A stretch of DNA of 64,000 nucleotides from Halictus rubicundus (lineage: Eukaryota > Arthropoda > Insecta > Hymenoptera > Halictidae), in contig NW_027488925.1 in NCBI RefSeq assembly GCF_050948215.1, forward strand, positions 62,001-126,000, written 5' to 3'. Both the position numbers and the translations under genes were made by a program. Each line of letters opens with the position of its first letter. Within the stretch, counting starts at the first letter, position 1. Positions 1 through 10,909 of the stretch are shown here, one piece after another. The notes beneath the pieces are model-generated. The model was not told the DNA's origin. It was given only the letters and a program-made list of their open reading frames with translations, and did not search any database.

Positions 1-109
1 CCAATCCTCTATCCTATCCTATCCTCTATCCTATTCTATCCTCTATCCTATCCTCTATCCTATCCTATCCTCTATCCTATTCTATCCTCTATCCTATCCT
101 ATCTTCTAT

Positions 110-985
110 CCTATCCTATCCTCTATCCTATCAAATCCCTATACTATCCTCTATCCTATCCTATCCTCTATCCTATCCTATCCTCTATCCTAGCCTATCC
201 TCTATCCTATCAAATCCTCTATCCTATCCTATCCTATCCTCTATCCTATAATACCGTCTATCCTATCCTCTATCCTATCCTATCCTCTATCCTATTCTAT
301 CCTCTATCCTATCCTATCCTCTATCCTATCCTATCCTCTATCCTATCAAATCCCCTATCCTATTCTCTGCCCTATCCTATCCTCTATCCTATCCTATCCT
401 CTATCCTATCGTATCCTCTATCCTATCCTATCCTCTATCCTACGCTATCCTCTATCCTATCCAATCCTCTATCCTATCCTATCCACTATCCTATCCTATC
501 ATCTATCCTATCCTATCCTCTATCCTATCCTGTCCTCTATCCTATCCTATCGTCTATCCTATCCTATCTTCTATCCTATCCTATCCTCTATCCTATCCTC
601 TATCCAATCCTCTATCCTATCCTATCCTCTATCCTATCCTATCCTCTATCCTATCCTATCCTCTATCCTATCCTATCCTCTATCCTATCCTATCGTCTAT
701 CCTATCCTATCCTCTATCCTATCAAATCCCCTATCCTATCCTCTGTCCTATCCTATCCTCTATCCTATCCTACCCTCTATCCTATCCTATCCTCTATCCT
801 ATCCTATCCTCTATCCTATCCTACCGTCTATCCAATCCTCTATCCTATCCTTTCCTCTATCCTATTCTATCCTCTATCCTATTCTATCCTCTATCCTATC
901 CTATCCTCTATCCTATAAAATCCCCTATCCTATCCTCTGCCCTATCCTATCCTCTATCCTATCCTATCCGCTATCCTATCCTCTA
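110..985 (+). repeat. Duplicated satellite block, copy 1 (1,224-bp offset)
   Basis: This block matches the segment 1,224 bp downstream. Three landmarks keep exactly that offset: CAAATCCCTATACTAT at 132 and 1356, ATAATACCGTCT at 248 and 1472, and CCTATAAAATCCCC at 912 and 2136. The offset equals 72 x 17 bp, so no net pentamer gain or loss separates the copies. Edges are approximate. Confidence 0.8.
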
Positions 986-1333
986 TCCTATCCTATCCTC
1001 TATCCTATCCTATCCTCTATCCTATCCTATCCTCTATCCTATCCTATCCTCTATCCTATCCTATCCTCTATCCTATCCTATCCTCTATCCTACCCTATCC
1101 TATCCTCTATCCTATCCTATCCTCTATCCTATCCTATCCTCTATCCTATCCTATCCTCTATCCTATCCTATCCTCTATCCTATCCTATCCTCTATCCTAT
1201 CCTATCCTCTATCCTATCCTATCCTCTATCCTATCCTCTATCCTATCCTCTATCCTATCCTCTATACTATCCTATCGTCTATCCTATCCTATCAAATCCC
1301 CTATCCTATCCTCTGTCCTATCCTATCCTCTAT

Positions 1334-2209
1334 CCTATCCTATCCTCTATCCTATCAAATCCCTATACTATCCTCTATCCTATCCTATCCTCTATCCTAT
1401 CCTATCCTCTATCCTAGCCTATCCTCTATCCTATCAAATCCTCTATCCTATCCTATCCTATCCTCTATCCTATAATACCGTCTATCCTATCCTCTATCCT
1501 ATCCTATCCTCTATCCTATTCTATCCTCTATCCTATCCTATCCTCTATCCTATCCTATCCTCTATCCTATCAAATCCCCTATCCTATTCTCTGCCCTATC
1601 CTATCCTCTATCCTATCCTATCCTCTATCCTATCGTATCCTCTATCCTATCCTATCCTCTATCCTACGCTATCCTCTATCCTATCCAATCCTCTATCCTA
1701 TCCTATCCACTATCCTATCCTATCATCTATCCTATCCTATCCTCTATCCTATCCTGTCCTCTATCCTATCCTATCGTCTATCCTATCCTATCTTCTATCC
1801 TATCCTATCCTCTATCCTATCCTCTATCCAATCCTCTATCCTATCCTATCCTCTATCCTATCCTATCCTCTATCCTATCCTATCCTCTATCCTATCCTAT
1901 CCTCTATCCTATCCTATCGTCTATCCTATCCTATCCTCTATCCTATCAAATCCCCTATCCTATCCTCTGTCCTATCCTATCCTCTATCCTATCCTACCCT
2001 CTATCCTATCCTATCCTCTATCCTATCCTATCCTCTATCCTATCCTACCGTCTATCCAATCCTCTATCCTATCCTTTCCTCTATCCTATTCTATCCTCTA
2101 CCCTATTCTATCCTCTATCCTATCCTATCCTCTATCCTATAAAATCCCCTATCCTATCCGCTGCCCTATCCCATCCTCTATCCTATCCTATCCGCTATCC
2201 TATCCTATC
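1334..2209 (+). repeat. Duplicated satellite block, copy 2 (1,224-bp offset)
   Basis: This is the partner of the block near 110-985, in the same order and orientation, with a few single-base differences (for example CTACCCTATTC near 2098 where copy 1 has CTATCCTATTC). The intervening 986-1333 is ordinary satellite, mostly plain 17-bp units. Confidence 0.8.
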
Positions 2210-5005
2210 CTCTATCCTATCCTACCCTCTATCCTATTCTATCCTCTATCCTATCCTCTATCCTATCGTATCCTCTATCCTATCCTATCCTCTATCCTAC
2301 GCTATCCTCTATCCTATCCTATCCTCTATCCTATCCTATCCTATATTCTATCCTATCCTATCCTCTATCCTATCAATTCCCCTATCCTATCATATCCTCT
2401 ATCCTATCCTATCCTATCCTATCCTCTATCCTATCCTATCCGCTATCCTATCCTATCCTCTATCCTATCCTATCCTCTATCCTATTCTATCCTCTATCCT
2501 ATCCTCTATCCTATCGTATCCTCTATCCTACGCTATCCTCTATCCTATCCTATCCTCTATCCTATCCTATCCTCTATCCTATCCTATCCTCTATCCTATC
2601 CTATCCTCTATCCTATCCTATCCTCTATCCTATCAATTCCCCTATGCTATCCTATCCTGTATCCTATCCAATCCTCCATCCCATCCTATCATCTATCCTA
2701 TTCTATCCTCTATCCTATCCTATCCTCTATCCTATCCTATCCTCTATCCTATCCTATCCTCTATCCTATCCTATCCTCTATCATATCCTATCGTCTATCC
2801 TATCCTATCCTCTATCCTATCAAATCCCCTATCCTATCCTCTGTCCTATCCTATCCTCTATCCTATCCTATCCTCTATCCTATTCTATCCTCTATCCTAT
2901 CCTATCCTCTATCCTATCCTATCCTCTATCCTATCAAATCCCCTATCCTATCCTCTGCCCTATCCTATCCTCTATCCTATCCTATCCGCTATCCTATCCT
3001 ATCCTCTATCCTATCCTATCCTCTATCCTATTATATCCTCTATCCTATCCTCTATCCTATCGTATCCTCTATCCTATCCTATCCTCTATCCTACGCTATC
3101 CTCTATCCTATCCTATCCTCTATCCTATCCTATCCTCTATCCTATCCTATCTTCTATCCTATCCTATCCTCTATCCTATCCTATCCTCTATCCTATCCTC
3201 TATCCTATCCTCTATCCTATCCTATCCTCTATCCTATCCCACCGTCTATCCTATCCTCTATCCTATCCTATCCTCTATCCTATTCTATCCTCTATCCTAT
3301 CCTATCCTCTATCCTATCCTATCGTCTATCCTATCAAATCCCCTATCCTATCCTCTGCCATATCCTATCCTCTATCCTATCCTATCCGCTATCAAATCCT
3401 ATCCTCTATCCTATCCTATCCTCTATCCTATTATATCCTCTATCCTATCCTCTATCCTATCCTATCGTCTATCCTATCCTATCCTCTATCCTATCAAATC
3501 CCCTATCCTATCCTCTGTCCTATCCTATCCTCTATCCTATCCTACCCTCTATCCTATCCTATCCTCTATCCCATCCTATCCTCTATCCTATCCTACCGTC
3601 TATCCAATCCTCTATCCTATCCTTTCCTCTATCCTATTCTATCCTCTATCCTATCCTATCCTCTATCCTATCCTATCCTCTATCCTATAAAATCCCCTAT
3701 CCTATCCTCTGCCCTATCCTATCCTCTATCCTATCCTATCCGCTATCCTATCCTATCCTCTATCCTAACCTATCCTCTATCCTATCCTATCCTCTATCCT
3801 ATCCTATCCTCTATCCTATCCTATCCTATCCTCTATACTATCCTATCCTCTATCCTATCCTCTATCCAATCCTCTATCCTATCCTATCCTCTATCCTATC
3901 CTCTATACTATCCTATCGTCTATCCTATCCTATCAAATCCCCTATCCTATCCTCTGTCCTATCCTATCCTCTATCCTATCCTATCCTCTATCCTATCGTA
4001 TCCTCTATCCTATCCTATCTTCTATAATATCCTATCCTCTATCCTATCCTATCCTGTATCCTAGCCTATCCTCTATCCTATCCTATCCTCTATCCTATCC
4101 TATCCTCTATCCTATCCTATCCTCTATCCTATCGTATCCTATCCTCTATCCTATCCTATCTTCTATCCTATCCTATCCTCTATCCTATCAAATCCCCTAT
4201 CCTATCCTCTATCCTATCCTATCCTCTATCCTATCCTATCCTCTATCCTAGCCTATCCTCTATCCTATCCTATCCAATCCCCTATCCTATCCTATCCTCT
4301 ATTTTATCCTATCCTCTATCCTATCAAATCCCCTATCCTATCCTCTATTATATCCTATCCTGTATCCTATCCAATCCTCTATCCTATCCTGTATCCTATC
4401 CAATCCTATATCCTATCCTATCATCTATCCTCAATCCTATCCTTTCCTGTATCATATCCAATCCTCTATCCTATCCTGTCCTCTATCCTATCCTATCCTC
4501 TATCCTATCCTATCCAATCCCGTATCCTATCCTCTATTCTATCCTATCCTGTATCCAATCCTATCCTCAATCCTATCCTTTCCTGTATCCTATCCTATCC
4601 TCTATCCTATCGAATCCTCTGTCCTATCCTATCCTCTATCCTATCCTATCCTCTATCCTATCGTATCCTCTATCCTATCTAATCCCCTATCCTATCCTCT
4701 ATCCTATCCTATCCTCTATCCTATCCTATCCTCTATCCTATCCCACCGTCTATCCTATCCTCTATCCTATCCTATCCTCTATCCTATTCTATCCTCTATC
4801 CTATCCTATCCTCTATCCTACTCTATCCTCTATCCTATCCTATCCTCTATCCTATCCTATCCTCTATCCTATCAAATCCCCTATCCTATCCTCTGCCCTA
4901 TCCTATCCTCTATCCTATCCTATCCTCTATCCTATCGTATCCTCTATCCTATCCTATCCTCTATCCTACGCTATCCTCTATCCTATCCAATCCTCTATCC
5001 TATCC

Positions 5006-5820
5006 TATCCTCTATCCTATCCTCTATCCTATCCTATCCTCTATCCTATACTATCCTCTATCCTATTCTATCCTCTATCCTATCCTATCCTCTATCCTAT
5101 AAAATCCCCTATCCTATCCTCTGCCCTATCCTATCCTCTATCCTATCCTATCCGCTATCCTATCCTATCCTCTATCCTATCCTATCCTCTATCCTATTCT
5201 ATCCTCTATCCTATCCTCTATCCTATTCTATCCTCTATCCTATCCTCTATCCTATTCTATCCTCTATCCTATCCTCTATCCTATCGTATCCTCTATCCTA
5301 CGCTATCCTCTATCCTATCCTATCCTCTATCCTATCCGATCCTCTATCCTATCCTATCCTCTATCCTATCCTATCCTCTATCCTATCAATTCCCCTATGC
5401 TATCCTATCCTGTATCCTATCCAATCCTCCATCCTATCCTATCATCTATCCTATCCTATCCTCTATCCTATCCTATCCTCTATCCTATCCTATCCTCTAT
5501 CCTATCCTATCCTCTATCCTATCCTATCCTCTATCCTATCCTATCCTCTATCATATCCTATCGTCTATCCTATCCTATCCTCTATCCTATCAAATCCCCT
5601 ATCCTATCCTCTGTCCTATCCTATCCTCTATCCTATCCTATCCTCTATCCTATTCTATCCTCTATCCTATCCTATCCTCTATCCTATCCTATCCTCTATC
5701 CTATCAAATCCCCTATCCTATCCTCTGCCCTATCCTATCCTCTATCCTATCCTATCCGCTATCCTATCCTATCCTCTATCCTATCCTATCCTCTATCCTA
5801 TTATATCCTCTATCCTATCC
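5006..5820 (+). repeat. 815-bp tandem duplication, unit 1
   Basis: Landmarks repeat at exactly 815 bp: CTATACTATCC at 5046 and 5861, CCTATAAAATCCCC at 5096 and 5911, and the CCCCTATGCTATCC word with its ATG at 5397 and 6212. The unit includes a run of three CTATTCTATCC words separated by CTCTATCC, which both copies share. Edges are approximate because the array offers few unique bases. Confidence 0.82.
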
Positions 5821-6635
5821 TATCCTCTATCCTATCCTCTATCCTATCCTATCCTCTATCCTATACTATCCTCTATCCTATTCTATCCTCTATCCTATCC
5901 TATCCTCTATCCTATAAAATCCCCTATCCTATCCTCTGCCCTATCCTATCCTCTATCCTATCCTATCCGCTATCCTATCCTATCCTCTATCCTATCCTAT
6001 CCTCTATCCTATTCTATCCTCTATCCTATCCTCTATCCTATTCTATCCTCTATCCTATCCTCTATCCTATTCTATCCTCTATCCTATCCTCTATCCTATC
6101 GTATCCTCTATCCTACGCTATCCTCTATCCTATCCTATCCTCTATCCTATCCGATCCTCTATCCTATCCTATCCTCTATCCTATCCTATCCTCTATCCTA
6201 TCAATTCCCCTATGCTATCCTATCCTGTATCCTATCCAATCCTCCATCCTATCCTATCATCTATCCTATCCTATCCTCTATCCTATCCTATCCTCTATCC
6301 TATCCTATCCTCTATCCTATCCTATCCTCTATCCTATCCTATCCTCTATCCTATCCTATCCTCTATCATATCCTATCGTCTATCCTATCCTATCCTCTAT
6401 CCTATCAAATCCCCTATCCTATCCTCTGTCCTATCCTATCCTCTATCCTATCCTATCCTCTATCCTATTCTATCCTCTATCCTATCCTATCCTCTATCCT
6501 ATCCTATCCTCTATCCTATCAAATCCCCTATCCTATCCTCTGCCCTATCCTATCCTCTATCCTATCCTATCCGCTATCCTATCCTATCCTCTATCCTATC
6601 CTATCCTCTATCCTATTATATCCTCTATCCTATCC
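5821..6635 (+). repeat. 815-bp tandem duplication, unit 2
   Basis: This is the second unit of the 815-bp pair. It matches unit 1 until shortly after the CTATTATATCC word near 6614, where it continues into CTATCGTATCC while unit 1 runs into a 12-bp-unit stretch. Its right part also belongs to the larger 2,221-bp tandem unit, so the duplications are nested. Confidence 0.8.
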
Positions 6636-8131
6636 TCTATCCTATCGTATCCTCTATCCTATCCTATCCTCTATCCTACGCTATCCTCTATCCTATCCTA
6701 TCCTCTATCCTATCCTATCCTCTATCCTATCCTATCTTCTATCCTATCCTATGCTCTATCCTATCCTATCCTCTATCCTATCCTCTATCCTATCCTCTAT
6801 CCTATCCTATCCTCTATCCTATCCCACCGTCTATCCTATCCTCTATCCTATCCTATCCTCTATCCTATTCTATCCTCTATCCTATCCTATCCTCTATCCT
6901 ATCCTATCGTCTATCCTATCAAATCCCCTATCCTATCCTCTGCCCTATCCTATCCTCTATCCTATCCTATCCGCTATCAAATCCTATCCTCTATCCTATC
7001 CTATCCTCTATCCTATTATATCCTCTATCCTATCCTCTATCCTATCCTATCCTCTATCCTATCCTATCCTCTATCCTATCCCACCGTCTATCCTATCCTC
7101 TATCCTATCCTATCCTCTATCCTATTCTATCCTCTATCCTATCCTATCCTCTATCCTATCCTATCGTCTATCCTATCAAATCCCCTATCCTATCCTCTGC
7201 CCTATCCTATCCTCTATCCTATCCTATCCGCTATCAAATCCTATCCTCTATCCTATCCTATCCTCTATCCTATCCTATCCTCTATCCTATCAAATCCCCT
7301 ATCCTATCCTCTGCCCTATCCTATCCTCTATCCTATCCTATCCGCTATCCTATCCTATCCTCTATCCTATCCTATCCTCTATCCTATTATATCCTCTATC
7401 CTATCCTCTATCCTATCGTATCCTCTATCCTATCCTATCCTCTATCCTACGCTATCCTCTATCCTATCCTATCCTCTATCCTATCCTATCCTCTATCCTA
7501 TCCTATCTTCTATCCTATCCTATGCTCTATCCTATCCTATCCTCTATCCTATCCTCTATCCTATCCTCTATCCTATCCTATCCTCTATCCTATCCCACCG
7601 TCTATCCTATCCTCTATCCTATCCTATCCTCTATCCTATTCTATCCTCTATCCTATCCTATCCTCTATCCTATCCTATCGTCTATCCTATCAAATCCCCT
7701 ATCCTATCCTCTGCCCTATCCTATCCTCTATCCTATCCTATCCGCTATCAAATCCTATCCTCTATCCTATCCTATCCTCTATCCTATTATATCCTCTATC
7801 CTATCCTCTATCCTATCCTATCCTCTATCCTATCCTATCCTCTATCCTATCCTATCGTCTATCCTATCCTATCCTCTATCCTATCAAATCCCCTATCCTA
7901 TCCTCTGTCCTATCCTATCCTCTATCCTATCCTATCCTCTATCCTATCCTATCATCTATCCTCAATCCTATCCTTTCCTGTATCCTATCCTATCCTCTAT
8001 CCTATCAAATCCTCTGTCCTATCCTATCCTCTATCCTATCGAATCGTGTATCCTATCCACTATCCTATCCTATCCTCTATCCTGTCCTATCCTCTATCCT
8101 ATCCTATCCTCTATCCTATCCTATCTTCTAT
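5911..8131 (+). repeat. 2,221-bp tandem duplication, unit 1
   Basis: CCTATAAAATCCCC occurs at 5911 and 8132, and the CCCCTATGCTATCC word has its ATG at 6212 and 8433; both are 2,221 bp apart. Word order between them is the same in both units (the CCCACCGTC, CCGCTATCAAATCC, CAATCCTATCC-type and GAATCGTG words recur in order). In the segmental copy the GAATCGTG words at 15380 and 17601 are also 2,221 bp apart, which confirms the unit length. Confidence 0.85.
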
Positions 8132-10117
8132 CCTATAAAATCCCCTATCCTATCCTCTGCCCTATCCTATCCTCTATCCTATCCTATCCGCTATCCTATC
8201 CTATCCTCTATCCTATCCTATCCTCTATCCTATTCTATCCTCTATCCTATCCTCTATCCTATTCTATCCTCTATCCTATCCTCTATCCTATTCTATCCTC
8301 TATCCTATCCTCTATCCTATCGTATCCTCTATCCTACGCTATCCTCTATCCTATCCTATCCTCTATCCTATCCGATCCTCTATCCTATCCTATCCTCTAT
8401 CCTATCCTATCCTCTATCCTATCAATTCCCCTATGCTATCCTATCCTGTATCCTATCCAATCCTCCATCCTATCCTATCATCTATCCTATCCTATCCTCT
8501 ATCCTATCCTATCCTCTATCCTATCCTATCCTCTATCCTATCCTATCCTCTATCCTATCCTATCCTCTATCCTATCCTATCCTCTATCATATCCTATCGT
8601 CTATCCTATCCTATCCTCTATCCTATCAAATCCCCTATCCTATCCTCTGTCCTATCCTATCCTCTATCCTATCCTATCCTCTATCCTATTCTATCCTCTA
8701 TCCTATCCTATCCTCTATCCTATCCTATCCTCTATCCTATCAAATCCCCTATCCTATCCTCTGCCCTATCCTATCCTCTATCCTATCCTATCCGCTATCC
8801 TATCCTATCCTCTATCCTATCCTATCCTCTATCCTATTATATCCTCTATCCTATCCTCTATCCTATCGTATCCTCTATCCTATCCTATCCTCTATCCTAC
8901 GCTATCCTCTATCCTATCCTATCCTCTATCCTATCCTATCCTCTATCCTATCCTATCTTCTATCCTATCCTATGCTCTATCCTATCCTATCCTCTATCCT
9001 ATCCTCTATCCTATCCTCTATCCTATCCTATCCTCTATCCTATCCCACCGTCTATCCTATCCTCTATCCTATCCTATCCTCTATCCTATTCTATCCTCTA
9101 TCCTATCCTATCCTCTATCCTATCCTATCGTCTATCCTATCAAATCCCCTATCCTATCCTCTGCCCTATCCTATCCTCTATCCTATCCTATCCGCTATCA
9201 AATCCTATCCTCTATCCTATCCTATCCTCTATCCTATTATATCCTCTATCCTATCCTCTATCCTATCCTATCCTCTATCCTATCCTATCCTCTATCCTAT
9301 CCCACCGTCTATCCTATCCTCTATCCTATCCTATCCTCTATCCTATTCTATCCTCTATCCTATCCTATCCTCTATCCTATCCTATCGTCTATCCTATCAA
9401 ATCCCCTATCCTATCCTATCCTCTATCCTACGCTATCCTCTATCCTATCCTATCCTCTATCCTATCCTATCCTCTATCCTATCCTATCTTCTATCCTATC
9501 CTATGCTCTATCCTATCCTATCCTCTATCCTATCCTCTATCCTATCCTCTATCCTATCCTATCCTCTATCCTATCCCACCGTCTATCCTATCCTCTATCC
9601 TATCCTATCCTCTATCCTATTCTATCCTCTATCCTATCCGATCCTCTATCCTATCCTATCGTCTATCCTATCAAATCCCCTATCCTATCCTCTGCCCTAT
9701 CCTATCCTCTATCCTATCCTATCCGCTATCAAATCCTATCCTCTATCCTATCCTATCCTCTATCCTATTATATCCTCTATCCTATCCTCTATCCTATCCT
9801 ATCCTCTATCCTATCCTATCCTCTATCCTATCCTATCGTCTATCCTATCCTATCCTCTATCCTATCAAATCCCCTATCCTATCCTCTGTCCTATCCTATC
9901 CTCTATCCTATCCTATCCTCTATCCTATCCTATCATCTATCCTCAATCCTATCCTTTCCTGTATCCTATCCTATCCTCTATCCTATCAAATCCTCTGTCC
10001 TATCCTATCCTCTATCCTATCGAATCGTGTATCCTATCCACTATCCTATCCTATCCTCTATCCTGTCCTATCCTCTATCCTATCCTATCCTCTATCCTAT
10101 CCTATCTTCTATCCTAT
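8132..10117 (+). repeat. 2,221-bp tandem duplication, unit 2, with 240-bp internal deletion
   Basis: This copy follows unit 1 directly but is 240 bp shorter. The GAATCGTG words are 1,981 bp apart here (8041 to 10022) instead of the 2,221 bp seen at 15380 to 17601. The missing piece lies near 9400, where TATCAAATCCCCTATCCTAT joins straight to CCTCTATCCTACGC. Its last matching base, 10117, is one base before the LTR at 10119. Confidence 0.82.
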
Positions 10118-10118
10118 C
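10114..10118 (+). repeat. Left target-site duplication of LTR copy 1 (CTATC)
   Basis: CTATC directly precedes TGTTG of the LTR and is repeated directly after CAACA at 10905-10909. Five bases is a usual target-duplication length for LTR retrotransposons. CTATC is also the satellite's own pentamer, so the match could arise from array phase alone. Confidence 0.6.
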
Positions 10119-10298
10119 TGTTGCGACGCGTAACGACCCCCCAATCGCTCAACGGATTTCGGACCGTCTTTGGGCTACCTGCGCCCTCACTTTCCGGAAC
10201 AATGACCTAGGCGAGCCGTCTGTCCGCCACGTGCCTACCGAAACAACGTGTTAACGCCACTACCGAGACGGGTCCGTTTTACAACCCTTGCAAATCTC

Positions 10299-10332
10299 AA
10301 TAAATTACCGTTTATGACATAGCTACAATAAA
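10299..10332 (+). promoter_or_regulatory. Two AATAAA poly(A) signal matches in LTR copy 1
   Basis: AATAAA occurs at 10299-10304 and 10327-10332. If U3 extends to about 10624, these lie upstream of the start site and could end transcripts reading in from the array. The alternative is that the real start site is further upstream and one of these is the element's own signal. Confidence 0.4.
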
Positions 10333-10463
10333 TCCTCGAAGCCATGGGACACAACTATTTAGCGTCCGATTTTTAACTACAGATTTCGTTTCCGGGCCAT
10401 CTGTTTGCCAGCCCGCGCTATCCTACTCATCGCGTTTTAACTTCAATATGTCTTGCCTGGTCC

Positions 10464-10473
10464 GAAGCGCTTC
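10464..10473. repeat. Perfect 10-bp palindrome in LTR copy 1
   Basis: GAAGCGCTTC is its own reverse complement and lies in the presumed U3. It could be a dimeric factor-binding site; nothing else supports that. Confidence 0.5.
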
Positions 10474-10592
10474 CTTGGTTTATTGTCTGCTACGGTCATC
10501 CTCCAAATTCAATTCCGCCAATGACAGCCCCTAGGCCGCTTTGAAAACTCCTCCCAAAAATGACGAAGGGAGGGAATCGCAGCGAGCGTAGG

Positions 10593-10628
10593 TATAAGTA
10601 TAGCCAAGCACTAACAGATAGATCAGAA
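10593..10628 (+). promoter_or_regulatory. Probable LTR core promoter, copy 1 (TATA plus initiator)
   Basis: TATAAGTA at 10593-10600 is followed by TCAGAA at 10623-10628. If the A of TCAG at 10625 is +1, the TATA box starts at -32. This is close to the spacing known for metazoan, especially insect, TATA/Inr promoters. The initiator matches only the TCAG core of the insect consensus. This spacing is the main reason for placing the LTR on the + strand. Confidence 0.55.
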
Positions 10629-10720
10629 CACCAGAAATCGCGAATAACAACGGAAATCGTATCGAACATCGTATCATAACTCCAACACCGGGGCTGTCGC
10701 TGTACGACCAGTAATAACGT

Positions 10721-10746
10721 TTGTAACGCCGTATCAGTTGTAACGC
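10721..10746 (+). repeat. 9-bp direct repeat in LTR copy 1, 17-bp offset
   Basis: TTGTAACGC occurs at 10721-10729 and 10738-10746, in the presumed R region. The 17-bp offset equals the satellite monomer length, but the sequence is unrelated to the satellite. Confidence 0.6.
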
Positions 10747-10791
10747 GAAGAATCGAATCGGCAAGGTCTACAACAAGTTTCCTTGAGATCA

Positions 10792-10797
10792 ATTAAA
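10792..10797 (+). terminator. Probable poly(A) signal of LTR copy 1 (ATTAAA)
   Basis: ATTAAA is the commonest variant of AATAAA. It lies about 170 bp past the proposed start site, which would give an R region of roughly 190 bp and a U5 of about 90 bp. Confidence 0.4.
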
Positions 10798-10872
10798 CTG
10801 GTAAATTCAACAACGCCTCTATTTATTTCAATCAGTTCAGTTTTTCGTTAATTCGAAAACGAACAAGAGCTA

Positions 10873-10892
10873 CCGCGAATCGAAAGTCGCGG
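10873..10892. repeat. Hairpin near the 3' end of LTR copy 1
   Basis: CCGCGA and TCGCGG form a perfect 6-bp stem around an 8-nt loop, ending 12 bp before the LTR end. In the + strand model this sits in U5, where structured RNA is common in LTR elements; any role is inferred. Confidence 0.55.
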
Positions 10893-10904
10893 CATCGCTC
10901 AACA

Positions 10905-10909
10905 CTATC
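10905..10909 (+). repeat. Right target-site duplication of LTR copy 1 (CTATC)
   Basis: This repeats CTATC at 10114-10118. The sequence after it, CAAACCTC, is a one-base variant of the common word CAATCCTC, so the insertion landed in ordinary satellite. Confidence 0.6.

Larger units (their letters stand above)
1..10118 (+). repeat. 17-bp pentamer-based satellite array, left domain
   Basis: The whole stretch is tandem (TATCC)nTC with n mostly 3 (17 bp) or 2 (12 bp). The + strand is nearly free of G except at variant positions. Variants recur as fixed words, for example TATAAAATCCCC, CTCTGCCC, CCGCTATCC, CTATTCTATCC, TATCGTATCC and TACGCTATCC, often in that order over roughly 240 bp, so a higher-order structure exists. 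CCCACCGTCTATCC is frequent here. No gene, RNA gene or non-satellite segment is visible. The left end is cut by the window. Calling it a satellite rests directly on the sequence; its chromosomal location is unknown. Confidence 0.97.
10119..10904 (+). mobile_element. Solo LTR of an LTR retrotransposon, copy 1 (786 bp)
   Basis: A non-satellite island begins TGTTG and ends CAACA, a perfect 5-bp terminal inverted repeat of the LTR TG...CA type, and CTATC flanks it on both sides. No primer-binding site, gag-pol reading frame, polypurine tract or second LTR adjoins it, so it is solo. In + orientation the layout fits U3 at 10119 to about 10624, then TATAAGTA at 10593, a TCAG initiator at 10623, ATTAAA at 10792, and a short U5 ending at 10904. 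It is CpG-rich, unlike the array. The small reverse-strand frames at 10496-10792 and 10531-10764 lie wholly inside it and resemble no protein I know. Ty3/gypsy and BEL/Pao are both possible; I cannot assign the family. A short non-autonomous element with these ends is the main alternative. Confidence 0.85.

Noticed and set aside
6212..10254. Forward frames that continue from the array into the LTR and look like repeat proteins with unique C-termini
   Set aside because: The unique tails are simply translated LTR U3 sequence. All three frames stop within about 140 bp of the LTR edge, and the same happens at the second LTR copy.
10593..10600. LTR read on the - strand, using TTTATT sites (10472 and 10820 region) as reverse poly(A) signals
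   Set aside because: Possible, but the + strand has a TATA box and a TCAG initiator at the right distance, with ATTAAA downstream. I found no equally well-spaced set on the - strand. Orientation stays tentative.
10496..10792. Reverse-strand frames of 98 and 77 codons, repeated at 18075-18371
   Set aside because: They lie wholly within the LTR, overlap each other in different frames, and resemble no known protein. Their conservation follows from the segmental duplication.
10119..10904. DNA transposon or MITE instead of an LTR
   Set aside because: The terminal inverted repeat is only 5 bp, of the TG...CA type, and the element has promoter and poly(A)-like signals in LTR order. This fits an LTR better, though a small non-autonomous element cannot be fully excluded.
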